The position numbers and the translations under genes are program-made. A stretch of DNA of 64,000 nt. It comes from Cheilinus undulatus. Its lineage: Eukaryota; Chordata; Actinopteri; Labriformes; Labridae. The stretch covers positions 45,034,898 through 45,098,897 of the forward strand of contig NC_054865.1 in the NCBI RefSeq assembly GCF_018320785.1, read 5' to 3'. Under the pieces are notes generated by a model, which saw nothing but the letters and a program-made list of their open reading frames with translations, searched no databases and was not told the origin of the DNA. Numbering within the stretch: position 1 is the first letter of the stretch; each line of letters starts with the position of its first letter. This document shows, piece by piece, positions 47,131 through 59,057 of the stretch.

Positions 47131-49101
47131 ACAACCCTCTGCATGCAGACACTGAGTTCAAACTTTAAAACAATTTTAGGACTAAATCACAGTTTTAAGA
47201 CTGAATCCAAAATACTGCACAGAGAAATGCCCAAATATGTCTGGAAATCATTCTAACATAGTTTATCCTTTAAATTCTGTTTTAATGAAACTATTGACAG
47301 GAAAGAAAAATCCTTCTACCCTTCTGTCAGAGCTTGGTTGTCTGCTAAATGTCAAATTCCAGTGTGAGTGGCCTGGATGCTGTGTTTGCATAGTTGCAAT
47401 ATTTTGAGTGTACACCCTGATGTTATTGTCCAGGCAAGTAATTTAGGTATCGAATTACTTTTGCTGTTACTGGGTAGTATGAATATTATTGTGGGTTTTC
47501 TAAAGAGCATTCTGGGTGAGAGGAATTCACAAAATTACATATGAGTGTATGTGCAGCATGGAGGGAAGAAAATACCCAAACATGAACTAAAAAAGCATCA
47601 AACCTCCAGGAACACACTCAGCACAAGAGTGGAAATTTCCTTTAACTGCATCTGAGCGAGACGCTGCTTACCTCCCCTACATGAGACGTTAAATGTTTTA
47701 TATATGTGCTCGCCAACAGTTATGTTATCTTCCTCTTTGACTTTTCCTAGTGTTTTTATTCTTGGCTTAATTCCTCGTAAGATTTCACAGCAAATAACTT
47801 CTCAAAAGAGCTCTGTGGTTATCTTGATTTGCCAAACAGCTGTTTCGTGGCCTCTCGGGACGAGTGAGAGAAGAGGTCCAGGATGGGAGCGATGATTCAA
47901 ACAAGACACTGAGAGGCACAGAGATGGGAAAGTACAAAAAGGGAACAGAGCAGACAGACAAACAGACAGAGGGCCGAAAAGAGAGAGAGAGAGAGAGAGA
48001 GATTTGAACATGTGAGGCTGTCCACACTTGCTTGATTGTGTCTGTGGTCAGAAGCGAGAGGAGGAGAGTGGGAGGAATAAAACAATTAACATGAACAGTA
48101 CTCTGGGGAATGTGGGTTCCCTTGACAACAGCGGGCATAGCCAAACAAACGGGCCCTTTCATAACAATTCAAAACAAACAGAAAGGTCTCCCTATTAGCA
48201 CCCATGCTTTGGTAAAACGGGACATCCTTTCCTGTTACCCCAGAGGAATCAAGTAATAATATTCTTATTCCCAGATTTCTGACCAACATGTACTTTAGCC
48301 TCTGCTCTCCATATTCAAACAAAATCTGGACTTCTACTGATAAAAACACAACACAGAGACTTTCCTGCCCCAGATACTGCTATAAGGAGGTGTGTCTCTG
48401 TGTGTTAATTGTACTTCTGTGTTGTGGGATGGGTGGGGTTTCGGGTTATTGAGAACAGCGTTTGATGAGCCAGCAGGTCCACCCTTGTACTGGCAAAGGT
48501 GCTGATCGGTAATCAGTTGCAGGAGACTTTGAAAAAGATTGGAATCATTTTACAGCAACTTTTTGCTTTTCTTTATGAAAGTAAGAGAAGGACTAATGAC
48601 AGCCTCGTTTCTGCACGGCATACTAAAGTTGGGAAGCCAACCTTAGCATAAAAAACAAAAAGTTTAGACTACAATCTAGATCTAATCCAAACTTAACATA
48701 TCTTCTAATAAATAGAAGAAAATTTACTGTTTTGAAGGGCAGTGTTGTGATTTTACAGATGGCTTGATACGTTCTGCCTGATTCATTTATGACTAGTTGA
48801 TTTTGTCTTACATTTCCTGATTTACTTGCCATCTCATGTTTCATTAATATTCTACTTATGTGTATTTTATTGTGTTTAAGTATGGCTTTCCTCTACTAGT
48901 CAAACACTTCTGATGCTTTTCCACCATGTGGTATTGGCTCGACTCATCACATACCTCATACCTGATACTCTTTTTGGTATCACCTCTGGTGAGGGTCAAA
49001 GTGAGCTGAGCTAAAATGTGCTGCTACCAACTGGCAGCGGTTTTAGCTTTCGTTGTAAATTTATACTGTAGGTACTTGCTCTGCAACTTATTCATTAACA
49101 T
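47131..49101. other. Intergenic, nothing recognised apart from a GA microsatellite
   Basis: Minus-strand open frames at 47.8-48.35 kb read through the GA repeat and have no exon context. Confidence 0.45.
47980..48002. repeat. (GA)n microsatellite
   Basis: About 11 uninterrupted GA dinucleotides, preceded by a CAGA-rich run (47950-47972). Confidence 0.9.
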
Positions 49102-49815
49102 TCACTCTATGGAAAAAAGCATTTGGCCACAACTGTTAATTGCTGAATTCAGGTGTTTCAATGAGACCTGTTGCCACAGGTGTATAAAATCAATCACCTA
49201 GCCATGCAGTCTCCATTCGCCAACATCTGTGATACTAAATGGGTCATTCCTCTAGAGCTCAGTGACTCCAAGCATGGTACTGTTATAAATGCCATCCTTT
49301 TGATAAGACGGTTCCTGAAATTTAATCCCTGCCTGATATTGCACAGTCAACTGTCGGTGATATTATTAGGAAGTGGACGCGTTTAGGAACAACAGCAACT
49401 CAGCCAGGAATCAGAATCCCACACAAAAACACAGAGTGGGATCAACGACTACTAAAATGCATGGTACGTAAAAGTCGCCAACACTCTGCTGATTCCATAG
49501 CTGAAGGGTCTTGAACTTCCATTGACATTTATGTCAGCACAAAAACTGAGCTGCAGAAGCTTCATGAACAGGTTTCCATGGCTGAGCAGCTGCATGCAAG
49601 CTTCACATCACCAAGAGTGGTGTAAAGTACACTGACACTGGACCGTGGAGCAGAGGAAACATGTCAGTTTGGCAGTCAGATGGGCGAGTCTGGGTTTAGT
49701 GGGTGCCAGGAGAATGTTACCTGCCTGGCTGCATTGTGCCAACTGTGAAGTGGGAGGAGGGATAATGGTATGGGCCTGCTTTTCAGGGTTTGGACTGGAG
49801 TTAACTGGACTCGAA
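49102..49815 (+). mobile_element. Tc1-like element (second family), 5' terminus present, 3' missing
   Basis: It begins CACTCTATGGAAAAAAGC and follows the family through 'aggtgtttcaatgagacctgttgccac' and 'cgtttaggaacaacagcaactcagcc' to the region around 'gcctggctgcattgtgccaactgtgaag'. It stops before the second catalytic Asp region. A short deletion removes the LWSDES region. It is non-functional. Confidence 0.75.
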
Positions 49816-52189
49816 TTTGCTCTCACTGCTGGATCAGTGATATTTGAAGATGTATGAATATGTATTAAACTGGGCCATTGCCTGATAGGGGCTTAAGAGA
49901 GCACGGTACCATGGGAGCTCCACATTCCTATGCAGTAAAAAAAGCATGCGGGCCCTGTCCACCTGCTGGCTCTGCTGATCCGTTCTCTCCTCTGTAACAC
50001 CTCCTTTACTACCTCTAAAGCCAGCACAGGGGATCACTTCAACCGTTAGGTCTCTGCAACATTCATATCGAAGGTTAAATGTTGCAGAGGCACAAATATC
50101 ACACCTTGAAACACCACTGTGAACAAACTCTTTGGTTGACCATGCTGCCATACTAATGAGGAAAGTTAACCCCAATTCTGGGATATGAGAGAGTAAGTCA
50201 AGATCTCATAAAAACACCCAGAATATTTTTCTTATCACTGGATGTATGCATGTCTACTTAGGGCCTCTGTCCCTTATAAAACAGGGAAAACTAAGACATA
50301 AGACTACAGTGATTGACTTTGTCATCTGATACTCTCCCTATAGGTGAAAAAACATATAAAACTTTCTGCATGTGCCCTGCAAGAATGCACTAACAGTTAT
50401 TTGCACTAAAGTACTTACAGAAATCCCTTTATGAACAAACTGCCACAGGATAGGGAGAGATGGGTGGAGGTTACTCCTAACTGTTCAACCATGCATGATT
50501 CCCTACTCACTGCCCCCACCCCTCTTATTCTTTCTTCTCTTGCTGCCTTTTGGTGGCAGTTTAGCCTAATGAAATCATTACATGGCATAATATCTAGCAG
50601 CAGCTTGCACATTTTCAGCTTGGGTGGGTCAAGTGGAAACCAAACTTCCAGCTTTGGCATGAGAGCCAAACTCTGCCCACTGAACTAATTCCTCACAAAG
50701 GACAGTCACAAGTGAGGGCGCTTCTGAATGTAAATGTCAGATTTCTCAAAGCTGAATAAAGCAAAAGAGTGAGGTTTTAGTGGTGAAATAAGCAGCTCTC
50801 TTCCAGTCCAGGAGTCACAAGGGTAATGAAGCCAGTGAATAAACAGTGTGAAAGTATGTTTGGACAAATCATTGATGTATGTGAGCGACATAATTATTTA
50901 ATGAGTAGGTTGATGGCATTCGCGGATGTTTTGTGTGAGACAGAGAGGGATATAATGAGAGAGGCAGGGAGGGGGGGGGGGTCTGGTCTTATGGCCTGAT
51001 CTAAAGAGTGAATGTGGGTCAGTTTGTGTGATGAGTTTGAGGCAGTATCTGCAACGTTTCATTTTTTTAAATCTCAAATGCAAACACACACAAAGACACA
51101 CAATCTTCCAGTTCCTTTTCCATCATCCTCTCTGCTGTCACGTTTCCTTTCTCAGTTTTGGACAGACATGTCCGTTCAGCTGTTTTGGCCTGTCCTGTTC
51201 ATGATGAAAACATCACATGGCAGAGCAGCTCCTCAGGGTTTTATTGGCTACAGCGGAAGTCTCCATTTTACAAGGCTAAATCAATGCAACTGTCGGACCA
51301 CTGTTTGTCTTTGTTGAATCTCTGCCTAATTTTGCACCAGTATAAAAAAATAAAAGATCCACTTCAAATGAAAAAAAAAAAAGCATTCAATGCATGATTG
51401 CATGATAAGAAAGGAAATGCATTTGAAACAAGTTTTTCTTCATGAATTAATTTTTAGGTCAACTTTTTGTTGCAGATTGCATGCAAGAAGAAACGGAGGG
51501 TTGAATACACAATTTAAAAACAGCAAGAAAGGGGGCACAAAAGTGCCAAAAAAGTTTAATAATCACAACAAATTGTGTTGAACAAAGTCCAACCCAGAGT
51601 ATTTACAAAACCTGGGGAAAAATTATTGATTCTACAAGCTTTTAGCTGATAGCAAAGCTGATGAACTGGCCTGATCTCTCATCAAACAGATCCAAAGCTT
51701 GATACCCTTCTTACCCATCAGAGACTGATCGGACCAATCAGTGTGATTTAACGAGTAACAAGAACTGGCTATAGGAGGGGTTGAGTGGAAATGACTGCCT
51801 GCCTGTAATCAATGGCTACAGGTGAATTAGAGTGAATGCAACTCTTGCAGCAGGTTTATCAGAAGTGGACAACATTTTTATCAAAAGATAAAATCAGAAG
51901 AGAAAATAACCCCACTGAAAGCTTATAAAGGAAACTATGTTTTCCCTTGTTTACCAACCTAATTATCATGAGTTTGATTTACCAACTAGCTCCACTGATA
52001 GCGAAGAATCATGTAGGGCAGGGGTGGACAACTGGCCCCAAGGCCCTTTTCAAATACCAGTCATTTGTAAACATGAGTGATGCCTACTGGATTGATGTGT
52101 AGTACAGTCTATCACATGGATTTGTGAAACAGTCTATTTAGGGCGTCAGGTTAATACATGATAATCAGAAGTTTAAAGGACCAGGGATT
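49816..52189. other. Intergenic with an unresolved conserved-looking minus ORF
   Basis: On the minus strand 50175-49834 encodes about 113 residues (AAWSTKEFVHSGVSRCDICA, RYECCRDLTVEVIPCAGFRG). I do not recognise it; it may be a repeat. Near 52019 GCAGGGGTGGACAACTGGCC resembles the terminus of a hAT repeat, but its other end was not found. Nothing else is supported. Confidence 0.35.
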
Positions 52190-53632
52190 TATGGTTTGTG
52201 TTGAAATAAACTTCTGTAATGTCAAAATGAAAACAGTTATCTGCAAAGTAATGCCAATTAAATAAAAATATGTAATGTGAAATAAGTGATTGCATAAAGA
52301 TGCGATGATGGGGCTGGTAACGCAGCAGCCTGCAGCTCACCAGTTTAATGCCTGTCTGTGTGATTTTAACTTTGAAGTATTCACCTCCTTCAAGTCAGGA
52401 TTTAGTAGATGCACCTTTGGCTGCAATCACAGCACTATGGATAGGTTTCAATCAGACTTGCACATCTTGACACTGCAATTTTACTCCATTCTTCTGTACA
52501 AAACTGCTCAAACTCTGTCTGGTTGCAGGGGGGTTAGGCATGAATGGCCTTTTTCAAGTCCAGCCACAAATTCCCTATTAGATTGAGGTCAAAGCTTTGA
52601 CTCAGCCACTCCAGAACATTCACTTTGTTGTCTTTAGACCATTTCTGTGCAGCTTTCGCTGTTTGCTTCGATTCATTGTCTTGCTAGAAAATAAACCTTC
52701 CCCCAAGCAGTAGATCTCTTGCAGACTGACAAAGATTGTCCTCTACGATTTTCCTATATTTTGCCACATTTATTTTACCCTCTACCTTTACAAGCCTTTC
52801 AGGACCGGCTGCAGAGAAGCATCCCCATAGCATGATGATGCCACCCCCGTGCTTCACAGTGGGGATGGTATGTTGTGTTAATGTGCAGTGTTTGGTGTCC
52901 GCCAAACATAGCATCTTGTCTGATGGCCAAAAAGCACAATTTTGGTCTCATCAGACTAAAGAACTTTCTCCCACTTGACCATGAAGTCTCCCACATGCCT
53001 TTGGTGAACTATAGTTGAGATTTAATGAGTTTTCTTCAACAGCAGCTTTCTCTTTGCCACCCTCCCATAATGCTTTGACTGATGAAGAACCCAGGCAACA
53101 GTTGTATGCAGAGTCTCCTATCTCAGCTGAGAAGTCATGGGTGTCTTGGTGGCCTGTCTCCTTCTTGCATGGTCGCTTTGTTTATAAGGACCGCCTGATC
53201 TAGGCAGATTTGCTCATGTGCAATATTCCTTCCATTTCTTGATGATGGATGTAACTGAACTATTGGGGATGTTCAGAGCCTTGGAAATGTTTTTGTATCC
53301 ACCCCTTGACTTAAACTTTTCAGTCATCTATCCTGACTCTTGGGGTGTTCTTTTGTCTTCATAGTGTAATGGTATCCAGGAATAGTGAGTAACCAGTGAC
53401 TGGACCTTCCAGACGCAGATGTCTTTAAACTACAATCACTTGAGACACATTCACTGCAATCAGGTGATCCCCATTTCACTTATTGTTTAATTGACATGAC
53501 TGTAGAAATCTGTTTTCAGTTTGACTTTAAAGAGGGGTTTTTGTCTAAAAAGCCAAATTATATAGACCATAGTTGATTTAAAAAACCAAAAAGGGTAAAA
53601 CATCCAAGGGGGTGAATACTTTTCATAGGTAC
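52190..53632 (-). mobile_element. Tc1-like element (first family), nearly full length
   Basis: The right terminus (TACAGTACCTATGAAAAGTA in reverse, 53610-53631) and the full transposase region are present on the minus strand: from the 5' region (53.2-53.5 kb), through TIPTVKHGGGIIMLWGCFSA and VEDNLCQSARDLLLGGRFIF, to the C-terminal AAKGA region near 52410. Frameshifts separate these pieces. The left terminal region has an extra unrelated insert (about 52300-52370). This is the most complete copy of its family in the window. Confidence 0.8.
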
Positions 53633-54300
53633 TGTATATTACTAATCTGTACTCATGTTATGAGTCAATTTTTGTTTTAAATAGACTGCTGCTAATTCTT
53701 CTGTTGTAAAAGGCTCAGAAAAGGTGAGCCAAGTCCCTGATATTTGCCACTGTGAATGTAGGACTAAAGGCAAGATTTTACCTGTGTGCACCACTAAAGT
53801 GCACTAGTTATTGGCATAGCTGGAATCAAATCTCACAGGTCATAGATTCATTTAAATGCAGACTTGCATTTAATTTTATTTCAATCATAGACTAACTTTT
53901 GTTCTGGACAGAGGAGTGTTAAAACAGCCACAGCAGTAACTTATTAACCCGCAGCAGTGATGTGATGTGTCACATGACCTTGTTGGGGTCGGGCACACTC
54001 ACTGTGTGTTTTCTCGTGGGCAGATGTGACAGTGTGAGCGCTCTCACACAGACAGACGGCAGACCTCCTCCTCCTCCTCCTGCTGCAGCGCACAATGATT
54101 CAACTCCTGATGCGGACCTCTCCAAACTGTCCCGGGTTACACAGAGCCGTCTGTTCCTGAGAGAAGAGCCTAGACGTTTCTGTTTCACAGCAGGAGAGTG
54201 GCCACCCTCTGAAGGAGACTCCCTTTGCCTGTCCTGGTCTGAGGGGGTTTTCCCTCCGTGTTCACACAGCGGCTCGTGCTCACCTGCAGACGACGAAACC

Positions 54301-56638
54301 ATGCGCTCGCGGGCTGCGCTCTCCCGGTAAGTTACCTTTTTATACCTCAGCTTAACAAAGGGATTTACTGAAGTTCGAGTCAGTTAAACGGGTGAAACTT
54401 CGCTTCTTTAAATAGTTAAGCAAAGGGACGATTACTGCGATGCTGTGTCCATTTTAGGAAGCCAGTTAATTAAAAAATAATCAAAGTTTTCTCCCCCTAA
54501 ATGTATAAGGTGTTAGCCTAGCTTAGCATTAAGACTATCAACAACTTTATGTTAAACGTTATTTAGGTATTGCCCTTCAGTTATGAGTTGAAATAAAGCC
54601 ACGTCATTTTAAACGTGAGAATTTCCACTTAACGCGAAACAATTTATATGTGTTTCTTTTCTTATGGGAAATGATAAAAATAGGTATTGACATACCATAC
54701 CTTCCTGATAAAAGTGACGCAAATATGGGCCAGAAGGGCAGTTTCTCTCTCTTTTTTTTTTTTTTTTTTTTTTTTTGCTCTGTAGTTTATGGTGTGAAAT
54801 TGGCAGCCTAATGTCAATCTTAAATTAATCCTGATATAAGACATGTTAATTGAAGTTAAGGCAGGACACAGACAGTGCAATCACAGTCCAGTCAAGCAAA
54901 ACAACTTAAGAACAAGAGAGGATAGAGTAAGAAAATATAAAACATAACTTTTTAAAAACAGACAAAACGAGTACATGCAAGGGCAAAGAGGATAACCAAA
55001 GCATTATTTTTCATCTGAAATTTATGTCAGCAGAGGATCAGGGGGATGGTGGTGTGACTGTGGTGAGGGTATAAAAGTAGAAAATTAAAAATGGAGCCTT
55101 TATTCAGTGCAACAAATTGCTCTTCAGTCAGTCTTGCAGGCTTAAGGCCGATCCCTTCAGGCCACCTCAGGAATTTTCCATCAGAGCCTAGCAAGTCCTG
55201 ATCTTTGCCCTGCATGTCATATAAAAAACGGGAAGTTCATAGCTGCCAAATTCCTGCGCAGATAAAAATTCTTGTAGTTGCATTTCTCCCCCTCGACTCC
55301 CATGCTTGTACTTGTAAATCGGTGAATACTGGAGAGTATTTGTCATGCGAGGCTCAGACATCCGGTCACGTTTTGTAGAGACGCTGCAGAATTTTAGTCT
55401 GACTTTGAATCATTCAGCCGGTTAAATGACTCACACTTCATCTTCCGTTCTTCTTTTTTATCCACAGGTTCACCTTCCTCCTGCTCCTCCTCTTCCTCCC
55501 CCCTGTTTTCTCCTCCTCCCGCCCTCAGTGGGTCCTCCAGCGTGTCCCTGTGGTCCTCCCACAGCAGACAGAGGCTCGACCGGCCCCCCACTTCCTGTCC
55601 CTGGCTCGCCTGGATGTCAGCTCCCCCTGTGACCCAGAATGCCACAAACAGGCCCCCCGCCCCAACTACTGGGACCTGCGGCAGTTTCTGGCCTTTGAGA
55701 CTCTCCACTCCAGTGGTGAACTGACTGAAACCGCCATCGGAATCTACGGCTACAACCCCAACTCTGACACCAGTCAGGCCTACTTGTCGGGGTCGTCTAA
55801 GAAGGCAGAGCAGTCGCATGTGAGGAGGAAGAGACAGATCTTTGGTCATGATGGGCGTTTCAGTATTGCTGGGCAGGACTTCCTGCTTAAATATCCCTTC
55901 TCAGTGGCTGTCAAGCTGTCCACGGGGTGCTCTGGTACGTTGGTCGGGGATCGCCATGTCCTTACAGCTGCGCACTGTGTTCATGATGGTAAAAACTACG
56001 TGAAAGGGGCGCAAAAGCTTCGAGTTGGGTTTCTTAAACCCAAGCACAAAGATGCATCGCCCTCTACTTACAAACCCTCTAACATTACCAACCACATCGA
56101 AGGTGCTTCTTATGACCCACCCGTCAATGACAAAATGAAGTTCCAGTGGATCAGAGCCAGGCGCACCCACGTCCCAAAAGGATGGATTAAAGGGAATGCT
56201 AACGACATTGGCATGGACTACGACTATGCTTTGCTTGAGCTAAAGAAGCCCCACAAACGCCGCCACATGAAATTAGGAGTCAGCCCACCAGCTCAGAAGC
56301 TGCCCGGTCGACGGGTTCACTTTTCAGGATACGATAACGACCGTCCAGGACAGCTGGTTTATCGGTTCTGTCGGGCCGGCGAGGAGACGTCTGACCTGCT
56401 CTACCAGCACTGTGACGCTCAGCCCGGCGCAAGCGGCTCAGGAGTCTATGCCCGCATGTGGGATGGGCGACGCAGACGATGGGAGCGGAAGGTGATAGGT
56501 GTGTTTTCAGGGCATCAGTGGGTGGAGCGGCAAGGGTCATCTCAGGAATTTAACGTAGCCGTGAGAATCACGCCACTCAAGTACGCTCAGATCTGCTACT
56601 GGATTAAAGGAAACTTTGTGGACTGCAGAGAGGGGTGA
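54301..56638 (+). CDS. prss23: PRSS23, serine protease 23 (complete, two coding exons)
   Basis: Coding exons: 54301-54326 (MRSRAALS and two bases of the next codon, donor GTAAGT) and 55468-56638 (stop 56636-56638), giving 398 residues; human PRSS23 has 383. The leader is followed by a hydrophobic FTFLLLLLFLPPVF core, so the signal peptide is split by the intron; exon 2 has no in-frame ATG that would preserve it. A propeptide ends at a furin-type RRKR (128-131), then QIFGHDGRFSI. The protease domain has the catalytic His in LTAAHC (His178), Asp in DYDYALLEL (Asp261) and Ser in GASGSG (Ser331). The GxSGSG form, instead of GDSGGP, is usual for this family. The very conserved GWIKGNANDIGMDYDYALLE and FSGYDNDRPGQLVYRFC make the identity secure. 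The product is a secreted protease, natural substrate poorly known. The protease domain looks intact. Confidence 0.97.
54752..54776. repeat. Poly-T tract in the PRSS23 intron
   Basis: A run of 25 T residues follows a CTCT run. It may be the poly-A tail of an old minus-strand retro-insertion, but no body was recognised. Confidence 0.9.
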
Positions 56639-56750
56639 AGAAGGACGAAACAGGACTGAGGCTACAAACCCAATACCTGACTACATCTTCATACATCATA
56701 CTGAAATATTCATGCCGCAGCAATCTCAAATTTCACCCCATTATTTAAAG

Positions 56751-58039
56751 CAGTGGTTCTCAAGTGGTGGGTTGGGACCCAAAAGTGGGTTGCAGAGATA
56801 TTTCAGGTGGATCATGAATGAGTGCCTGGAGAAAAAAATGGTATAAAGTCTATGGTGTACAGAAGGCCCAAGTGGAATACAGTCATGCTTTATTTTTCTA
56901 ACGAGCGCATTTCAGTAATTTTCTCCCGATTTTACAAATTCATCTTTCTTTCTTATAAAGAATAAAAAATATAAAAAAGTATAAAGCTGGTTTTCCCAAG
57001 AGGCCAAGGTCATTCCTCAAGAAATAACCGACATTTTCACACGATCTTAGGCAAAAATGTTTGCGTGCATGCCCATGATTTTTTTCTACTGTCTCCTTAT
57101 TTGATCATGTTTTGTTTTATCTAAGGTCCAAAATGCATTTTTTAAAACAATTTATTAGAGCAGTTTTAAATTGAGCTAGCGATTTCTTATAGAACAGCAG
57201 TTTTCAAATTGTAAGATGGGCCTCTCCTTGGGGGCACCAAAGGACTTCAGGGGAGGTCGGATCCATAAACAAGAAAAAGATGATTTGCTTTGCTAACTTC
57301 TGCTGTGTGTGGGTCAAAATGGACTAATTAATAGTTACTATAGAGACCATATCAGAGTTGACCATTAAAGACAAGAATGTTCTGCATTCATCCTGATGAT
57401 GCTCCACAGACACAGCATTTCATTTGCAAAGATGTACAAGCTAATAATAGCATAAGGCTGTGCAAACCCTGGGATCTTATTGAAGCAAAGCACTAAGTCT
57501 AATGATCAAAACCAAGGGGATTTTTTTTACAGGTAGTAAAAGGAACTTTGGTCACTGAAGTTAACTGAGATGTTTGGTGCTGCAAACACATTGACAGCTG
57601 CTGCAACTGCAGGTTTTTGGCACTGAATGATCAAAAGCAAGTACCAGGCAAGGCTTAAGGTGGAGGATGATCTGCATCTATGCAACCCTACATCAACTGC
57701 ACAGATACAAGCTAATAGTTCCCACTAAATTAGAGCATCATAATCAGGTGGTATTGGTAATAAGGTCAATACTGAACTGACTGTCTGGACAAGGTGGGTG
57801 TTTAAAGACATATGCAGAATAAAATATCAAAAATATAAAAATGTTGAAAACAAAAATGTTTAAAGATAAGACATAAATGTTAGAAAATGTAGTTTACATT
57901 TTTTTATCTTATTTTTTGGGGGGGGGGGTCCATGGAAAAAATTATTTTCTCCTTGGTTAGACTCACTTTCTCAGACTTTGAAAACCCCCCGTTACAGAAG
58001 AGTGGTGGGTCCTGATGCCTCACCAGTTGAGAACCATGG
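56751..58039. mobile_element. hAT-type non-autonomous element just downstream of PRSS23
   Basis: The termini are CAGTGGTTCTCAAGTGG and CACCAGTTGAGAACCATGG, which are mutual inverted repeats. They are flanked by an exact 8-bp duplication ATTTAAAG (56743-56750 and 58040-58047). The length is 1,289 bp with no transposase. It contains AATAAA at 56961-56966 and near 57815, the first such signals after the PRSS23 stop codon. Confidence 0.85.
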
Positions 58040-58047
58040 ATTTAAAG

Positions 58048-58931
58048 CACTGATGTCAAATCAACATAAATATCAAAAGTAAGATTGTTGCTCCAATTCT
58101 GAAGCATGTAAATACAGAATATAAATCCAGGAATAACCAAAAATATGTAAACAGGGCGTGTTCATTTGTCCTGTTTTCATCATCTACCACATCTCTAAGT
58201 TATGAGGAGGCAAAACAGAGGGGAAACATTTAGGTCAAGAACAGAATCTGCTTTGTGGGACTAATGGAATAACAGGTATCCGGAGGACCCTCAGATCTGG
58301 AAAATGACTGTTATAAAAATATATTGGACAGGTATGAATGGACCTGGACTGATAAAACTGTTTCACTGCATTATAGCCTTTTATTGTGCTAATACTAAAG
58401 ATTGCACTGTAAAACTTTTAATGTTTTTCTACTGATGTCTTTTTATTGGAATGAATGTACAAGTCAGCTACCAAAGTTGCCAACTTCTCTCTCCAAACTG
58501 TCTCATATCTCCTCTCAGTGGACTGTAAGCATGGTGTACTCAGTCGTTTAGTTTCTCGAGTTCTCCAGAATGATTTTTAAATGATTGCAGATGACTTTGG
58601 TAAGGTTGCACATGACTTGCTAGAAGCACACTTCGTTGAATGCTGTGTGTTAATGTTTGGTACCATCTGGTGGCAGAAATCAAACATTGCAGGTGTTAAT
58701 GTGAGCAGCATGCCAACTCAGCCTTGGCCGACATAAGCACTTTTTTACTTCCTCTTTCTTTGATGTTTGTGAAGTTGCATTGTTTGTGTTAAAAGGTAAA
58801 GCCTGTGGGAATTTTAAAAAGTATATTCTTTAAAATAAGCAATTGTGTGCCATGTTTTTTTCTCATTCTGCTCATGCAACACATCACACAAGAGACCTTT
58901 TTTCATTTAAACACCATTTGTTTTATTTCAG
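58048..58931. other. Downstream of PRSS23, nothing recognised
   Basis: No repeat or gene to name; a pyrimidine-rich acceptor lies at its end (58931). Confidence 0.4.
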
Positions 58932-59057
58932 ATGTCAAAAAGCATTTTCAGAAATGCTGCGGGGAAACTAAACACTGTAAAAAGCCGAAATATGAGGACC
59001 AGCTCCTTTGACTTCTCCAGCACCGACACATTCAACAGAAAGTTCAACCAGGACTGA
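58932..59057 (+). CDS. Candidate terminal coding exon, 41 codons, unidentified
   Basis: Directly after a strong acceptor (TTTGTTTTATTTCAG) the frame reads MSKSIFRNAAGKLNTVKSRN, then MRTSSFDFSSTDTFNRKFNQ, then D and a TGA stop. The composition (basic, Ser/Thr-rich, aromatic spacing) looks like a real C-terminal tail. It lies 2.3 kb after PRSS23 on the same strand. No partner exon was found and I do not recognise the family. Confidence 0.3.
   Translation: MSKSIFRNAAGKLNTVKSRNMRTSSFDFSSTDTFNRKFNQD

Noticed and set aside
47785-48162. 125-codon minus-strand frame with Ser/Leu runs
   Set aside because: It translates through the GA microsatellite; composition is an artefact.
55394-55849. 151-codon minus-strand frame opposite PRSS23
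   Set aside because: Antisense shadow of the GC-rich PRSS23 exon 2; no independent gene signs.
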